Assembly (NCBI RefSeq): GCF_900102375.1 | Contig: NZ_FNBO01000012.1 | Coordinates: 48,190 to 112,189, forward strand | Source: Halorubrum xinjiangense | GTDB taxonomy: Archaea; Halobacteriota; Halobacteria; Halobacteriales; Haloferacaceae | Direction: 5' to 3' | Length of the DNA stretch: 64,000 bases | In this document: positions 45,970-55,308 of the stretch, piece after piece | Layout: each line of letters begins with the position of its first letter | Numbering within the stretch: the stretch's first letter is position 1 | The notes under the pieces: generated by a model | Database searches by the model: none | What the model saw: only the letters and a program-made list of their open reading frames with translations | What the model was told of the DNA's origin: nothing | Program-made: the position numbers and the translations under genes

Positions 45970-47250
45970 GTGGCTGACACCGATCCTCCCGGCGGCGGCG
46001 CCGGTCCCGACGCGGACGCGACGGTCGACCCCGACGAGGCGTCGGAGGGAGACGCGTCGACCGAATCGGCGGCGCCCGGCGCGGTCATCGTTCCGGTCGA
46101 GCCGACCTCGACGCTTCGGTCGACGGTCGCGCACGTGGCGGAGACCGCGGCGGCCGACGGCGCCCCCGCGATCCACCTTGTCGAAATCGCCTCGTGGCGG
46201 AACGGTGACCCGGAGAGCGACGAGCGGGCGGCCGCGGCCGAGCGCGTGCTCGAGCGCGTCACGGCGTGGGCGACTGCCGACCTCGACGACTCCGAGGCGC
46301 CCGGCGCCGCGGACGTTGAGGTCGTCACGACGGTGCTCGGCGCCGACGACTACCTGTTCGGCGCCGACGACTACGTCCGCGTCCTCGCGGAGTACGCCGA
46401 GGCGAACGGCGCCGACCGCGTCGTCTTGGACCCCGAGTACACCCCGGTCGGGAACACGACGCTGCTCCAGCCGCTGGAGTTCGCGCTCTCGAACACGCCG
46501 CTGTCGGTCGAGACCGCGCCGGTCGACCGACCGACGCGCCGCGAGCGGTTCCGCACCGAGGCGACCACTGGCCGGTTCGTGGCGCTGTTCGGCCTGTCGC
46601 TGGCCTTTTACCTCCTGTTGGGCGACCCGACCTACTGGTTCGACGTCGTGACCGGCGTCGCGTCGGCCGCGGTCGTGTCGATCACCCTCTCGCGGGTGAG
46701 CCTCGACTCGAACCCCGCGTTCCCGCGGACGCCGATGCGGATCGTCCGCGGGCTGGTGTACGTCCCCGTGCTGCTGTTCGAGATCGTGAAGGCGAACCTC
46801 GTCGTCGCCCGCGTCATCCTCGACCCCCGGCTCCCGATCGAGCCGACGATGAACCGGATGCGCGTAATCGTCGGGAGGGGCCTCCCGCTGATGACGCTCG
46901 CGAACTCGATCACGCTGACGCCCGGCACGCTCACCGTCCGCGCCCGCGACAGCGACCTCTACGTCCACTCGCTCGTCCCGTGGGCCCGCGAGGGGCTGTT
47001 CGACGGCTCCCTCGAACGGTGGACGCGCTTCGTCTACTACGGCCGGCGGTCGGCGCGGCTGCCGACCCCGCGCGAGCGCGACGACGTCGCGATCCTCCAA
47101 GGCGCCGACGCCACCGAGGAGCTGCCGATCGCCGCCGCCGACGGCGGAGCGATCGACGGCGAGCGCGACGCGGCCGACGACGACAGCGCGGTCGACGCTG
47201 GTGACGCGAGCGACGAGGGCGAGAACGACCCAGAGGTGACCGACCGATGA
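45970..47250 (+). CDS. mnhE: Mnh/Mrp antiporter subunit E with N-terminal Usp-like domain
   Basis: 426 aa, first gene of a nine-gene Na+/H+ antiporter operon. An acidic leader (1-35), an Usp-like alpha/beta domain (about 38-170, AVIVPVEPTSTLRSTVAHVA ... ADRVVLDPEY) and then the MnhE domain: membrane helices (about 195-240), FPRTPMRIVRGLVYVPVLLF, VARVILDPRLPIEP and ANSITLTPGTLTV. A disordered acidic tail ends the protein. GTG at 45970 is chosen because GGAGGTG (45957-45963) lies six bases before it; GTG at 45961 overlaps that site. It overlaps mnhF by 4 nt. Confidence 0.9.
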   Translation: MADTDPPGGGAGPDADATVDPDEASEGDASTESAAPGAVIVPVEPTSTLRSTVAHVAETAAADGAPAIHLVEIASWRNGDPESDERAAAAERVLERVTAWATADLDDSEAPGAADVEVVTTVLGADDYLFGADDYVRVLAEYAEANGADRVVLDPEYTPVGNTTLLQPLEFALSNTPLSVETAPVDRPTRRERFRTEATTGRFVALFGLSLAFYLLLGDPTYWFDVVTGVASAAVVSITLSRVSLDSNPAFPRTPMRIVRGLVYVPVLLFEIVKANLVVARVILDPRLPIEPTMNRMRVIVGRGLPLMTLANSITLTPGTLTVRARDSDLYVHSLVPWAREGLFDGSLERWTRFVYYGRRSARLPTPRERDDVAILQGADATEELPIAAADGGAIDGERDAADDDSAVDAGDASDEGENDPEVTDR

Positions 47251-47552
47251 GCCTCGTGGACGCCTCGCTCGCGGCCGGCTACACCCTCGGCGACTTCCTG
47301 CTCGTCGCGGCCGCCGGCTTCGCCGTCCTCGCGGTCGGGATGCTGTACCGCGCCGTCGTCGGGCCGACGATGCAAGACCGGGTGTTGGCGGTGAACGTCC
47401 TCGGGACGAACACCGTCGTCATCCTCGCCATCCTCGGCGCCGCGCTCGGGGAGCCGACGTTCCTCGACATCGCCTTAGTGTACGCGCTGCTCAACTTCCT
47501 GATGGCCATCGCCATCTCGAAGTTCACCGTCGAGCGGGGTGGTGTGCTGTGA
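47247..47552 (+). CDS. mnhF: Mnh/Mrp antiporter subunit F
   Basis: 101 aa, three membrane helices. The family block MLYRAVVGPTMQDRVLAVNV followed by LGTNTV sits after helix 1, and DIALVYALLNFLMAIAISKF at the end. MnhF is a small structural subunit of the multisubunit cation/proton antiporter. Start and stop overlap mnhE and mnhG by 4 nt each. Confidence 0.93.
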   Translation: MSLVDASLAAGYTLGDFLLVAAAGFAVLAVGMLYRAVVGPTMQDRVLAVNVLGTNTVVILAILGAALGEPTFLDIALVYALLNFLMAIAISKFTVERGGVL

Positions 47553-47884
47553 CCGCCGCCGCCATGACCGAGACTGCCCGCGTGTGGCTGGTGGTGGCGC
47601 TCACGCTGCTCGGGCTGTTCTTCTCGTTTGTCTCGATGGTCGGCGTGCTCCGGCTGCCGGACGTCTACTCGCGGGCGCACACCGCCTCGCAGGCCGACAC
47701 GCTCGGCGCGGGGTTCGGGCTCGCGGCGGTCGCGCTCACCGTGGGACTGGCGGGGGCCGGCTTCAAGTCGGTCCTCCTGCTGTTTTTCATCTTCGTGACG
47801 AACCCGACCGCGGCCCACGCCATCGCCCGGGCCGCCTTCGAGGAGGGAATCGTGCCGTGGATAGAGGGGGACGACCGCCGATGA
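47549..47884 (+). CDS. mnhG: Mnh/Mrp antiporter subunit G
   Basis: 111 aa, three membrane helices. The signature SMVGVLRLPDVYSRAHTASQ followed by ADTLGAG is that of MnhG, and KSVLLLFFIFVTNPTAAHAI closes the domain. GTG at 47549 overlaps the mnhF stop (GTGA) and is used; ATG at 47564 is an alternative that would remove five residues. It overlaps the next gene by 4 nt. Confidence 0.93.
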   Translation: MTAAAMTETARVWLVVALTLLGLFFSFVSMVGVLRLPDVYSRAHTASQADTLGAGFGLAAVALTVGLAGAGFKSVLLLFFIFVTNPTAAHAIARAAFEEGIVPWIEGDDRR

Positions 47885-48471
47885 CCGGCTCGCTCGCGTC
47901 GGCCGGCCCCCTCGGCGCGCCGGTGGTCGCGCAGGTCACCGCCATCGAGGCGAGCCTGTTCGCCTTCGTGGTGCTGACCGCGCTGTTCACGGCCCTAGCG
48001 CGCGACGTGCTCGCGGCGGTGATCATCTTCGGCGCGTACAGCCTCGGGATGGCGGCGCTGTACACGTTCTACCGCGCGCCGGACGTCGCGATGACAGAGG
48101 CGGCCATCTCCGCCGGCGTGACGACGGTCCTGCTGCTGCTCACGCTCGCGAAGACGACCCGGCTCGACCACGAGGCCGCCTTCGAATCGGTGAACCTCCC
48201 CGCGGCGGGCGCGGCCGGCCTGCTGTTCGCCGGCCTCATGCTCACGATGGGCGACATCCCGGCGGTGGGCTCTGCGGACGCGCCCATCTGGTCGAACCCG
48301 GACGTGACGCAGTGGTACATCGCGGAGACGTACGCGGAGACGCACGTTGAGAACACGGTGATGGCCGTGCTGGCGGCGTTCCGCGGGTTCGACACCTTCG
48401 GCGAGGCGGTCGTCGTGTTCGCGGCCGGGATCGCCGCCCTCATCGTCCTCCACAGGGAGGTGTTCGCATGA
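47881..48471 (+). CDS. MbhD/MbhE-like subunit (MrpA C-terminal counterpart, DUF4040)
   Basis: 196-aa membrane protein corresponding to the C-terminal part of bacterial MrpA and to MbhD plus MbhE of archaeal membrane hydrogenases. The N-terminal half is DUF4040: AARDVLAAVIIFGAYSLGMAA-like segment, YTFYRAPDVAMTEAAISAGV. The C-terminal half has VENTVMAVLAAFRGFDTFGE, VVVFAAGIAALI. Since no full MrpA gene is present, this subunit plus one of the NuoL-like genes downstream takes its place. Confidence 0.9.
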   Translation: MTGSLASAGPLGAPVVAQVTAIEASLFAFVVLTALFTALARDVLAAVIIFGAYSLGMAALYTFYRAPDVAMTEAAISAGVTTVLLLLTLAKTTRLDHEAAFESVNLPAAGAAGLLFAGLMLTMGDIPAVGSADAPIWSNPDVTQWYIAETYAETHVENTVMAVLAAFRGFDTFGEAVVVFAAGIAALIVLHREVFA

Positions 48472-49217
48472 GCGGCACAGACGCCGGCGTCGACGACGCC
48501 GACACAGAAACCGCCGGTTCCGAGTTCGCTTCCGGCGGTGGATTCGGCCGGGACCGGCCGCCGCGCAGCGACGGTCGCCTCGACTCGGAGCGCCGGCAGG
48601 GGACCCCCTACACGGAGAGTCAGGTGATCATGCCGACGGTGAAGATCGTCACTCCGTTCGCGTTCACCTACGGACTGTTCGTCACCTTCCACGGCGGTGG
48701 CTCCCCCGGCGGCGGGTTCCAGGGGGGCGCGATCGTGGCCGCGGTCGTGTTCATGATCGCGTTCGCGTTTGGCATCGAGGCCACCCGGCAGTGGCTCGCG
48801 AACACCGTCGTCGTCGCGCTCGCCGTCGGCGGCACGCTCGTGTTCGCCGGGATCGGGCTGGTTCCGGTCGCGCTCGGCGGCGCGTTCCTCCAGTACGAAC
48901 TGCTTCCGATCCCGGACCCGGTCAAGTACGGGATGGAGGGGGTCGAGATCCTCGGGATCGGCACCATCGTCGCCGGCGTCCTCATCGGGCTCTTCTTCGT
49001 CCTCGCGAAGGGGTTCAGCGAGGCCGGCGGCTTCGCCGACGCGGACGCCTTCGACGACGAGGTCGGAGACGATCCCGGCACCGAGGAGGGCGACGAACCC
49101 GACGGCGACGACGCGGCTGACGGCTCTCCCGAGGGCGACTCGGTCGACCCGACCGACGGCGGAACGACCGGTCCGAACGCGCCCGGGCCGGCCGCGACTG
49201 ACGGGGGTGAGCGGTAG
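48468..49217 (+). CDS. mnhB: Mnh/Mrp antiporter subunit B
   Basis: 249 aa. A hydrophilic N-terminal stretch (1-48) precedes four helices with the MnhB hallmark IVTPFAFTYGLFVTFHGGGS then PGGGFQGG, and later YGMEGVEILGIGTIVAGVLI. The last 65 residues are an acidic Asp/Gly tail, longer than in bacterial MnhB (about 140 aa in total), a haloarchaeal elaboration. Overlaps its neighbours at both ends. Confidence 0.92.
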   Translation: MSGTDAGVDDADTETAGSEFASGGGFGRDRPPRSDGRLDSERRQGTPYTESQVIMPTVKIVTPFAFTYGLFVTFHGGGSPGGGFQGGAIVAAVVFMIAFAFGIEATRQWLANTVVVALAVGGTLVFAGIGLVPVALGGAFLQYELLPIPDPVKYGMEGVEILGIGTIVAGVLIGLFFVLAKGFSEAGGFADADAFDDEVGDDPGTEEGDEPDGDDAADGSPEGDSVDPTDGGTTGPNAPGPAATDGGER

Positions 49218-49759
49218 TGTCCGCGCTCGTCGGCGCGGTCGACGCCGCCGGAGTCGTCGCATCGGCGCTCGCCTCGACCGGCGGCGCCGTCGACGTCCTC
49301 GCGACGCGACACGCGTACGTCGCGTTCGCGCTGCTGTTGTGCATCGGCCTGTACATGATGATCGCGAACCCGAACCTCGTGAAGAAGATCATCGGACTCA
49401 ACCTGTTCCAGACGGCGATCTTCCTGCTGTTCATCGCCTCGGCGTACGTCGACGGCGGATCGATTCCGATCGTCCCGACCGGCGGTCCGGAGGGCGGGCT
49501 CTACGTGAGCCCGCTGCCGCACGTCCTCGTGCTCACCGCCATCGTCGTCGGCGTGAGCCTCACCGCGGTCGCGCTCGCGCTGTGCATCCGGATCTACGAC
49601 GAGTACGGCACGCTGCGAGCCGACACGCTCCGCGAGCTGCTCCGCGACGAGGGGTCGATCCCGTCGCGGCGCTCGGCGGAGGCATCGGGCGTCAACGGGG
49701 CACCAGCCGCCGACGGTGCGTCGGGCGCGACCGACGCGGGAGGTGAGAGCGATGACTGA
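49217..49759 (+). CDS. mnhC: Mnh/Mrp antiporter subunit C (NuoK-like)
   Basis: 180 aa with three helices. ALLLCIGLYMMIANPNLVKK, IIGLNLFQTAIFLLFIASAY and the C-terminal PLPHVLVLTAIVVGVSLTAV match MnhC/NuoK, which carries conserved membrane acidic or basic residues for proton movement. A hydrophilic tail of about 40 residues follows. GTG start overlaps the mnhB stop by one base. It overlaps mnhD by 8 nt. Confidence 0.92.
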   Translation: MSALVGAVDAAGVVASALASTGGAVDVLATRHAYVAFALLLCIGLYMMIANPNLVKKIIGLNLFQTAIFLLFIASAYVDGGSIPIVPTGGPEGGLYVSPLPHVLVLTAIVVGVSLTAVALALCIRIYDEYGTLRADTLRELLRDEGSIPSRRSAEASGVNGAPAADGASGATDAGGESDD

Positions 49760-51380
49760 CGTCCTCCTGCCGCTCGCGGTCGTCGTCCCCATCGTGGCGG
49801 CGACGCTGCCGCTGGCGCTCGGCCTCCGGTACGACCGCGTCGGCTGGCCGATCGCCGCGGTCGGCACGACGGCCGTGGCCGGTATCGCGGCCGCGATCGC
49901 CGCGGAGGTTGTGTTCAACGGTCCGTTCGACCACGCGCTCGGCGGCTTCCTCCCGCCGGTGGGGATCGAACTCGTCGCCGACCGGCTGTCGGTGGCGGTG
50001 CTGTTGCTCGTCGCCGCGGTCTCGGTCGCGACGCTCGCGTTCGCGCGCGTGGCCGGGCCGCGAGGGAACCCCTTCTACAGCGCCTACCTCCTGCTGGTCG
50101 GCGGGCTCGTCGGGATGACGCTCACCGGGGACATGTTCAACCTGTTCGTATTCCTCGAGATCACCGGTCTGACGACGTACGCGCTCATCGCCTCGGACCG
50201 GTCGGGAGCCAGCGCGTACGCCTCACTGAAGTACCTCGTCGTTGGCACCGTCGGCGCCTCGCTGTACCTGCTCGGCGTCGGCTACGCCTTCCTCGCGACG
50301 GGGACGCTGAACATGCTCGATCTCCAGGCACAGATCGTCGCGCAGGCCGGCTACGGCGATCCGCTGGTCCGCGCGAGCTACGCGTTCATCGCGACCGGGC
50401 TCGCGTTGAAGATCGCCATCTTCCCGGTCCACTCCTGGCAGCCGGACGCCTACCAGCGCGCGCCGGACTCGGTCACGACGGTCGTCGCCGCGCTGGTATC
50501 GACGACGAGCGCGTACGCGCTGATCCGCGTCACCTACACCGTGTTCACGGTCGACTTCCTCGCGGCCAACGAGGGGATCGCGACCGCGCTGCTCGTCGTC
50601 TCGACGGTCTCGATACTCGCCGGCTCCGCCCTCGCCGCGATGCAGTCGAACCTCAAGCGGATGTTCGCGTACTCCTCGGTCGCGCAGTTCGGGATGATCG
50701 GTGCGGCCGTCGCGCTCGCGAACGAGACGGCGCTGCTCGGCGGGATCGTCCACCTGATCGGCCACGGGATCATGAAGTTCGGCCTCTTCCTCGGGATCGG
50801 CCTGTTAGCGTTCGGCTACGGCAGCCGCCGGATGGAGGACCTCGCGAGCGCCGCGCGCGCGGCCCCGTACACGTCGGGCGCGCTCGCAGTCCTCGGCCTC
50901 GGGCTCGTCGGGATCCCGCCGTCGGTCGGCTTCCTCGGCAAGTGGTACATCGGCGTCGGCGCGGTCGACGCCGGCCTCGTTGGCGGCGGCGCGGTCGGGA
51001 TCGCGGTCGCCGCAGCGATATTTGTCAGCACGCTGTTCACGCTGTCATACGTCGCGCGGCTGCTGGAGCGGTTCTACTTCGCCGGCGCCGGGCTCCCCGG
51101 CGACCACGGTGAGGTGCCCGGAAGCGGCGGTGAGGACGCGGCGACCGACGGCGGCGACGCCGCGACGGCCGAGGCCGGAGACTCGCCCCCCGCGAAGACC
51201 GCCGACGGCCTCCCGGCGCCCGTCGAGGGCGCGCCGCGGTCGTCGCTCGTTCCCGATCGGGTGCCAACGGCGCCGCTGCTCGCGCTCGGGCTGGCAGCGC
51301 TGGCGACGGTCGCGCTCGGCTTCGGCGGGTTCGCGCTCGCGGCGTGGTTCGACCCGTTCCTCGCGGAGGTGTTCGCATGA
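49752..51380 (+). CDS. mnhD: Mnh/Mrp antiporter subunit D (NuoN/NuoM-like, first copy)
   Basis: 542 aa, about 14 helices, proton-translocating NADH-quinone-oxidoreductase-type fold. Visible are LTGDMFNLFVFLEITGLTTY (key Glu in helix 5), KIAIFPVHSWQPDAYQRAPD (broken helix 7 with Lys), AAMQSNLKRMFAYSSVAQFG and PPSVGFLGKWYIGVGAVDAG. An acidic linker lies at about 455-510 before the last helix. The ATG at 49752 is inside the mnhC 3' end; a longer frame at 49716 adds basic shadow residues. Confidence 0.93.
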   Translation: MTDVLLPLAVVVPIVAATLPLALGLRYDRVGWPIAAVGTTAVAGIAAAIAAEVVFNGPFDHALGGFLPPVGIELVADRLSVAVLLLVAAVSVATLAFARVAGPRGNPFYSAYLLLVGGLVGMTLTGDMFNLFVFLEITGLTTYALIASDRSGASAYASLKYLVVGTVGASLYLLGVGYAFLATGTLNMLDLQAQIVAQAGYGDPLVRASYAFIATGLALKIAIFPVHSWQPDAYQRAPDSVTTVVAALVSTTSAYALIRVTYTVFTVDFLAANEGIATALLVVSTVSILAGSALAAMQSNLKRMFAYSSVAQFGMIGAAVALANETALLGGIVHLIGHGIMKFGLFLGIGLLAFGYGSRRMEDLASAARAAPYTSGALAVLGLGLVGIPPSVGFLGKWYIGVGAVDAGLVGGGAVGIAVAAAIFVSTLFTLSYVARLLERFYFAGAGLPGDHGEVPGSGGEDAATDGGDAATAEAGDSPPAKTADGLPAPVEGAPRSSLVPDRVPTAPLLALGLAALATVALGFGGFALAAWFDPFLAEVFA

Positions 51381-53533
51381 CTGACGTTGTACTCTCAGAC
51401 CCACGACCCCTGCTGGCAGTTCTCGTCTCGTTCGTCGCGGCGTTTCTCATCGTCGCGTCGTACCGCTCGCCGAACGTCCGCGAGGGGTGGACGCTCGTCG
51501 CGTCGCTCACGAAGTTCGGCATCGTCGCGTCGATGCTGCCGGCGGTCCTCGCCGGTCGGACCTTCGAGTGGTCGCTCGGGGCGTTCCTCCCCGGGATCGG
51601 CGCGCCGATCGAGTTCGTCCTGCGCGCCGACGCGCTCGGCATGCTGTTCGCGTTCCTCGCGAGCGGGCTGTGGATAATCACCTCCTTTTACAGCATCGGG
51701 TACATGCGCGGGCTCGACGAGCCGAACCAGACCCGGTACTTCGCGGCGTTCGCGGTGTCGCTCGCCGCGACGATGGGGATCGCGTTCGCGGGCAACCTCG
51801 TGACGATCTTCGTCTTCTACGAGCTGCTGTCGATCGCGACGTACCCGCTCGTCGCGCACGACGAGACGGCGGAGGCGCGCTCGGCCGGCCGCAAGTACCT
51901 CGCGTACACGATGTTCGGCGGCGGCGTGCTCGTGTTGGCAGGCACCGTCCTCGTCTACCTGCTCGCCGGCTCCGTCGACTTCACCGCGGGCGGCATCGCG
52001 GAACTCGCGAACGCCGACCCCGGGCTCGCGATGCTCGCCTTCTTCCTGCTCGCGGTCGGGTTCGGGGTGAAGGCCGGGATCATGCCGCTCCACCAGTGGC
52101 TCCCGGAAGCGATGGTGGCGCCGACGCCGGTCTCCGGGCTGCTCCACGCGGTCGCGGTCGTCAAGTCCGGCGCGTTCGGTGTCTCGCGGGTCGTCCTCGA
52201 CGTGTTCGGTCCGGAACTCGTCTTCGACCTCTCGCTGCCGTTCGGCTTCACCGCCGGGCTCGTCCTCTCGACCATCGGGGCGATCACGCTGACCGCCGCA
52301 TCCCTCATCGCCCTGCGGAAGGACCACCTGAAGCGCCGGCTCGCCTACTCGACGATCAGCCAGCTGAGCTACATCATCCTCGGGCTCGGGCTGTTCGGCT
52401 GGTACGGGCTCGTGGGGGCGCTCCTCCATATCCCGGCGCACGCGTTCATGAAGCTCACCCTGTTCTTCTGTGCGGGCAACATCCACGTGTCGACCCACAC
52501 GGACTACATCTCGCAGATGGCGGGGATCGGCAAGCGGATGCCCCTGACGATGGGGGCGTTCACGATAGCCTCTCTCGGCATGGCCGGGATCCCGCTGCTC
52601 GCCGGCTTCGTCAGCAAGTACTACATGCTGATCGGCGGGGTGCGGATGGGGATGAACTTCACCCCGGTCGCGTACTACCTCGCCGGCGCGCTCCTCCTCT
52701 CCGGCGTGCTCAACGTCGCGTACTTCTGGCCGGTGATCTACACCGCCTTCTTCGAGGCGGAGGACGCCCACGACGCCAAGCCCCTCGTCGACTTCCCGCT
52801 CGGCGGCGAGTCGCGGTCGATAATCGCGGCGACCGATGGGGGCCGCGCAGGTGACGACGCGGCGACCGATGGGGGCCGCGCAGGTGACGATGACGAGAGC
52901 GACACCGACCGTGGTGACGACGCAGTCGACGACATCGTCGCGGACGCGGGCGACGGAGATGACCCCTCGTCTGACGCCGCCGACGGCGTCGATGAGTCAG
53001 ACATCCCGGACGCCGACCTCGACGACCTGCCGACGGACGAGGACGGCGTCGTCCGGCCCGACTTCGACACGAGCGAGCGCGACTTCTCGGAGCCGGCCGA
53101 GCGCGTCGACACCGGCGATTACGCGGTCGACCAGCGCCCCTCCGACGCGGACGTGCCGTTCGGTCCCGGGCGCGGCGACGAGCGCGAGGCGAGTGCGGCC
53201 GATACCGCTGAGAGCCGCGACGATGGCGAACCGATCGCCGACGTCGATGAGGGTCACGACGACGGCCACGACGGCCACGGCGACGCCTACGATGACCACA
53301 GCGACGCCCACGATGACCACCACCACGGCGGCCCGCCGGCGGGCGGCTGGGAGCACATTGCCGGGCTCGACGCGCTCCGCGGGCGCGAATCGACGTGGTT
53401 CACGCTCGGGCCGATCCTCGCGTCGATGACGCTCGCGGTGCTGCTCGGCGTGATCCCCTACGAGATGGGCTTCCTGGAGCTGATCGAGCTCATCGTCGAC
53501 ACGCGGCTCCCCGAGGGGGTGGTGCGCCCGTGA
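51377..53533 (+). CDS. mnhD: Mnh/Mrp antiporter subunit D-like with large acidic/His-rich insert (second copy)
   Basis: 718 aa. A NuoM/MnhD-type core with GNLVTIFVFYELLSIATYPL (helix 5 Glu), KAGIMPLHQWLPEAMVAPTP, SGLLHAVAVVKSGAFGVSRV and KDHLKRRLAYSTISQLSYII. After the last core helix, about 200 hydrophilic residues (459-657) intervene before a final helix (675-700). That insert contains a tandem 11-residue duplication, a long Asp-rich stretch and a His/Asp-rich end (GHDDGHDGHGDAYDDH near 626-641, then more His). Such metal-binding-like composition is absent from copies 1 and 3. Start ATG overlaps the previous stop (ATGA). Confidence 0.92.
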   Translation: MTDVVLSDPRPLLAVLVSFVAAFLIVASYRSPNVREGWTLVASLTKFGIVASMLPAVLAGRTFEWSLGAFLPGIGAPIEFVLRADALGMLFAFLASGLWIITSFYSIGYMRGLDEPNQTRYFAAFAVSLAATMGIAFAGNLVTIFVFYELLSIATYPLVAHDETAEARSAGRKYLAYTMFGGGVLVLAGTVLVYLLAGSVDFTAGGIAELANADPGLAMLAFFLLAVGFGVKAGIMPLHQWLPEAMVAPTPVSGLLHAVAVVKSGAFGVSRVVLDVFGPELVFDLSLPFGFTAGLVLSTIGAITLTAASLIALRKDHLKRRLAYSTISQLSYIILGLGLFGWYGLVGALLHIPAHAFMKLTLFFCAGNIHVSTHTDYISQMAGIGKRMPLTMGAFTIASLGMAGIPLLAGFVSKYYMLIGGVRMGMNFTPVAYYLAGALLLSGVLNVAYFWPVIYTAFFEAEDAHDAKPLVDFPLGGESRSIIAATDGGRAGDDAATDGGRAGDDDESDTDRGDDAVDDIVADAGDGDDPSSDAADGVDESDIPDADLDDLPTDEDGVVRPDFDTSERDFSEPAERVDTGDYAVDQRPSDADVPFGPGRGDEREASAADTAESRDDGEPIADVDEGHDDGHDGHGDAYDDHSDAHDDHHHGGPPAGGWEHIAGLDALRGRESTWFTLGPILASMTLAVLLGVIPYEMGFLELIELIVDTRLPEGVVRP
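52826..52891 (+). repeat. 33-bp in-frame tandem duplication inside mnhD (second copy)
   Basis: Two adjacent 33-bp units (52826-52858, 52859-52891) differ by one terminal base and encode AATDGGRAGDD twice. The duplication is in frame and lies at the start of the hydrophilic insert. It points to recent slippage growth of the insert. Confidence 0.85.
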
Positions 53534-55308
53534 CGGTGCCCACGAGCCTGCTGGCGTCGATTCCGCCGTACGTCCTGATCGCGTTCGCGGCGCTCGCGGT
53601 GCTGGCGCTGCCGCGGCGGGCGGGACACGCGGTCGCCGCACTGGCGACGGCGTTCACCTTCGTCCAGGCGGTGCTACTGGGCGACGGCGGGACGGGCGCG
53701 CACCTCGCGACGACGTTCCTCGGCTTCGACGTCGTGTTCTTCAACGTCGACCAGTTCTCGCTACTGATGGGCGTCGTCGTCGGCTTCCTCGCGACAGCCG
53801 CGGTGCTGTACGCCTACGGCAGCGAGGCGCCGACGTGGGTGACCGCGTTCGCGTTGACGTACGTCGCCTCGACGGTCGCGACGATATACGCCGGCGACTG
53901 GCTCACCCTGATCTTCTTCTGGGAGCTGATGGCCGTCACCTCGACGCTGCTCGTCTGGCAGCACGGCGGCGAGGCGGTGCGGGCCGGCTACCGCTACGCG
54001 CTGTTCCACGCCACCGGCGGGACGATCCTGCTCGCCGCCGTCGTCGTCCACTTCGTCAACGCCGGGACGTTCCTGTTCTCGGCGACGACCGGGATCCACC
54101 CGGCCGCGACGGTGCTGGCGGCAATCGGCATCGGGATCAACTGCGGGTTCATCTTCCTGCACAGTTGGCTGCCGGACACCTACCCGCGCCCGCACGTCGC
54201 GGCGTCGGTGTTCCTCTCGGTGTTCACCACGAAGACCGCGGCGTACGTGATGTACCGCGCGTTCCCCGAGGGCGGCATGTGGCTTGCGTACCTCGGCGGG
54301 TTCATGGCCGTCTACGGCGCGTTCTTCGCGCTGCTCCAGTACGACCCGCGCCGACTGTTATCGTACCACATCCAAGCCCAGCTCGGCTATATGCTCGCCG
54401 GGTTCGGGCTGGCGTCCGCGGTCGGCGAGTTCGCCGTCGTCGGCGGCTTCGCGCACCTGTTCAACAACGTCCTCTACAAGAGCCTCCTGTTCATGGCCGT
54501 CGGCGTCGTGGTGTACCGGACCGGTGTCGAGGACATCCGCGAGATGGGCGGCCTCTGGCGCGTGATGCCCGTCACCTTCCTCGTCTACCTCGTCGGCGCC
54601 GCCTCGATTACGGCGGTGCCCGGGTTCAATGGCTTCATCTCGAAGGGGATGGTGCTCGACTCCGCCCACGAGGTCCACGAGTACGTCCTGCTCTTAGACA
54701 GCGGGCTGCTCTGGTGGCTGCTCGTCCTCGGCGGCGTGGGGACGTTCATGTCGTTCATCAAGCTCGGCTACTACGTGTTCTTCCACGGCTCGGCGACGCT
54801 GTCGCCGGACGACGCCACGCCGTTCCAGACCGCTGGGATGCTGTTGGCCGCCGGCGCGTGCGTCTTCTTCGGCGTCTTCTACACCCAGTTGATCGAGGTG
54901 ATGCCGTTCACGGACCTCATCCTCAGCGACGAGGTGTACTTCAAGCCGTACAGCCAGAGCCACCTGACCGAGAGCGCGGCCCTGCTGGTCGCCGGCTTCG
55001 CGGGCTTCTTCGCGCTGAAGCGTCCGCTCGGCTGGCTCGCTCACCGGATGCCCGACATCGACGCCGTCCTGTTCCCGGCCGCCTTCTACCTTGGGCGCGG
55101 CTCGGTGTGGGGCGTCACGGAGCTGTGGGCGGCCGTCGACCGTGCGACGATGGCGCTGGCGGGCGCGACGATGCGGACCGCGACCCGCCCGCGCGAGGCG
55201 CTCACTCGCGTCGGGATCGACACCGAGATCCGCGCCGGGATCGGTCGGAGCGTGCTGTTCTTAACGCTCGCGGCCGGCGTCGCGCTGTTCGCCGTCCTGC
55301 TGGTCTGA
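53530..55308 (+). CDS. mnhD: Mnh/Mrp antiporter subunit D-like (NuoL-like, third copy)
   Basis: 592 aa. A NuoL/MrpA-N-type core: AGDWLTLIFFWELMAVTSTL (helix 5 Glu), INCGFIFLHSWLPDTYPRPH, SVFTTKTAAYVMYRAFPEGG (helix 8 Lys) and YDPRRLLSYHIQAQLGYMLA. A C-terminal extension has two further helix regions (about 485-500, 565-590) with intervening amphipathic segments. With the MbhD-like gene at 47881 it probably replaces MrpA. GTG start overlaps the preceding stop; last gene of the operon. Confidence 0.92.
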   Translation: MTVPTSLLASIPPYVLIAFAALAVLALPRRAGHAVAALATAFTFVQAVLLGDGGTGAHLATTFLGFDVVFFNVDQFSLLMGVVVGFLATAAVLYAYGSEAPTWVTAFALTYVASTVATIYAGDWLTLIFFWELMAVTSTLLVWQHGGEAVRAGYRYALFHATGGTILLAAVVVHFVNAGTFLFSATTGIHPAATVLAAIGIGINCGFIFLHSWLPDTYPRPHVAASVFLSVFTTKTAAYVMYRAFPEGGMWLAYLGGFMAVYGAFFALLQYDPRRLLSYHIQAQLGYMLAGFGLASAVGEFAVVGGFAHLFNNVLYKSLLFMAVGVVVYRTGVEDIREMGGLWRVMPVTFLVYLVGAASITAVPGFNGFISKGMVLDSAHEVHEYVLLLDSGLLWWLLVLGGVGTFMSFIKLGYYVFFHGSATLSPDDATPFQTAGMLLAAGACVFFGVFYTQLIEVMPFTDLILSDEVYFKPYSQSHLTESAALLVAGFAGFFALKRPLGWLAHRMPDIDAVLFPAAFYLGRGSVWGVTELWAAVDRATMALAGATMRTATRPREALTRVGIDTEIRAGIGRSVLFLTLAAGVALFAVLLV

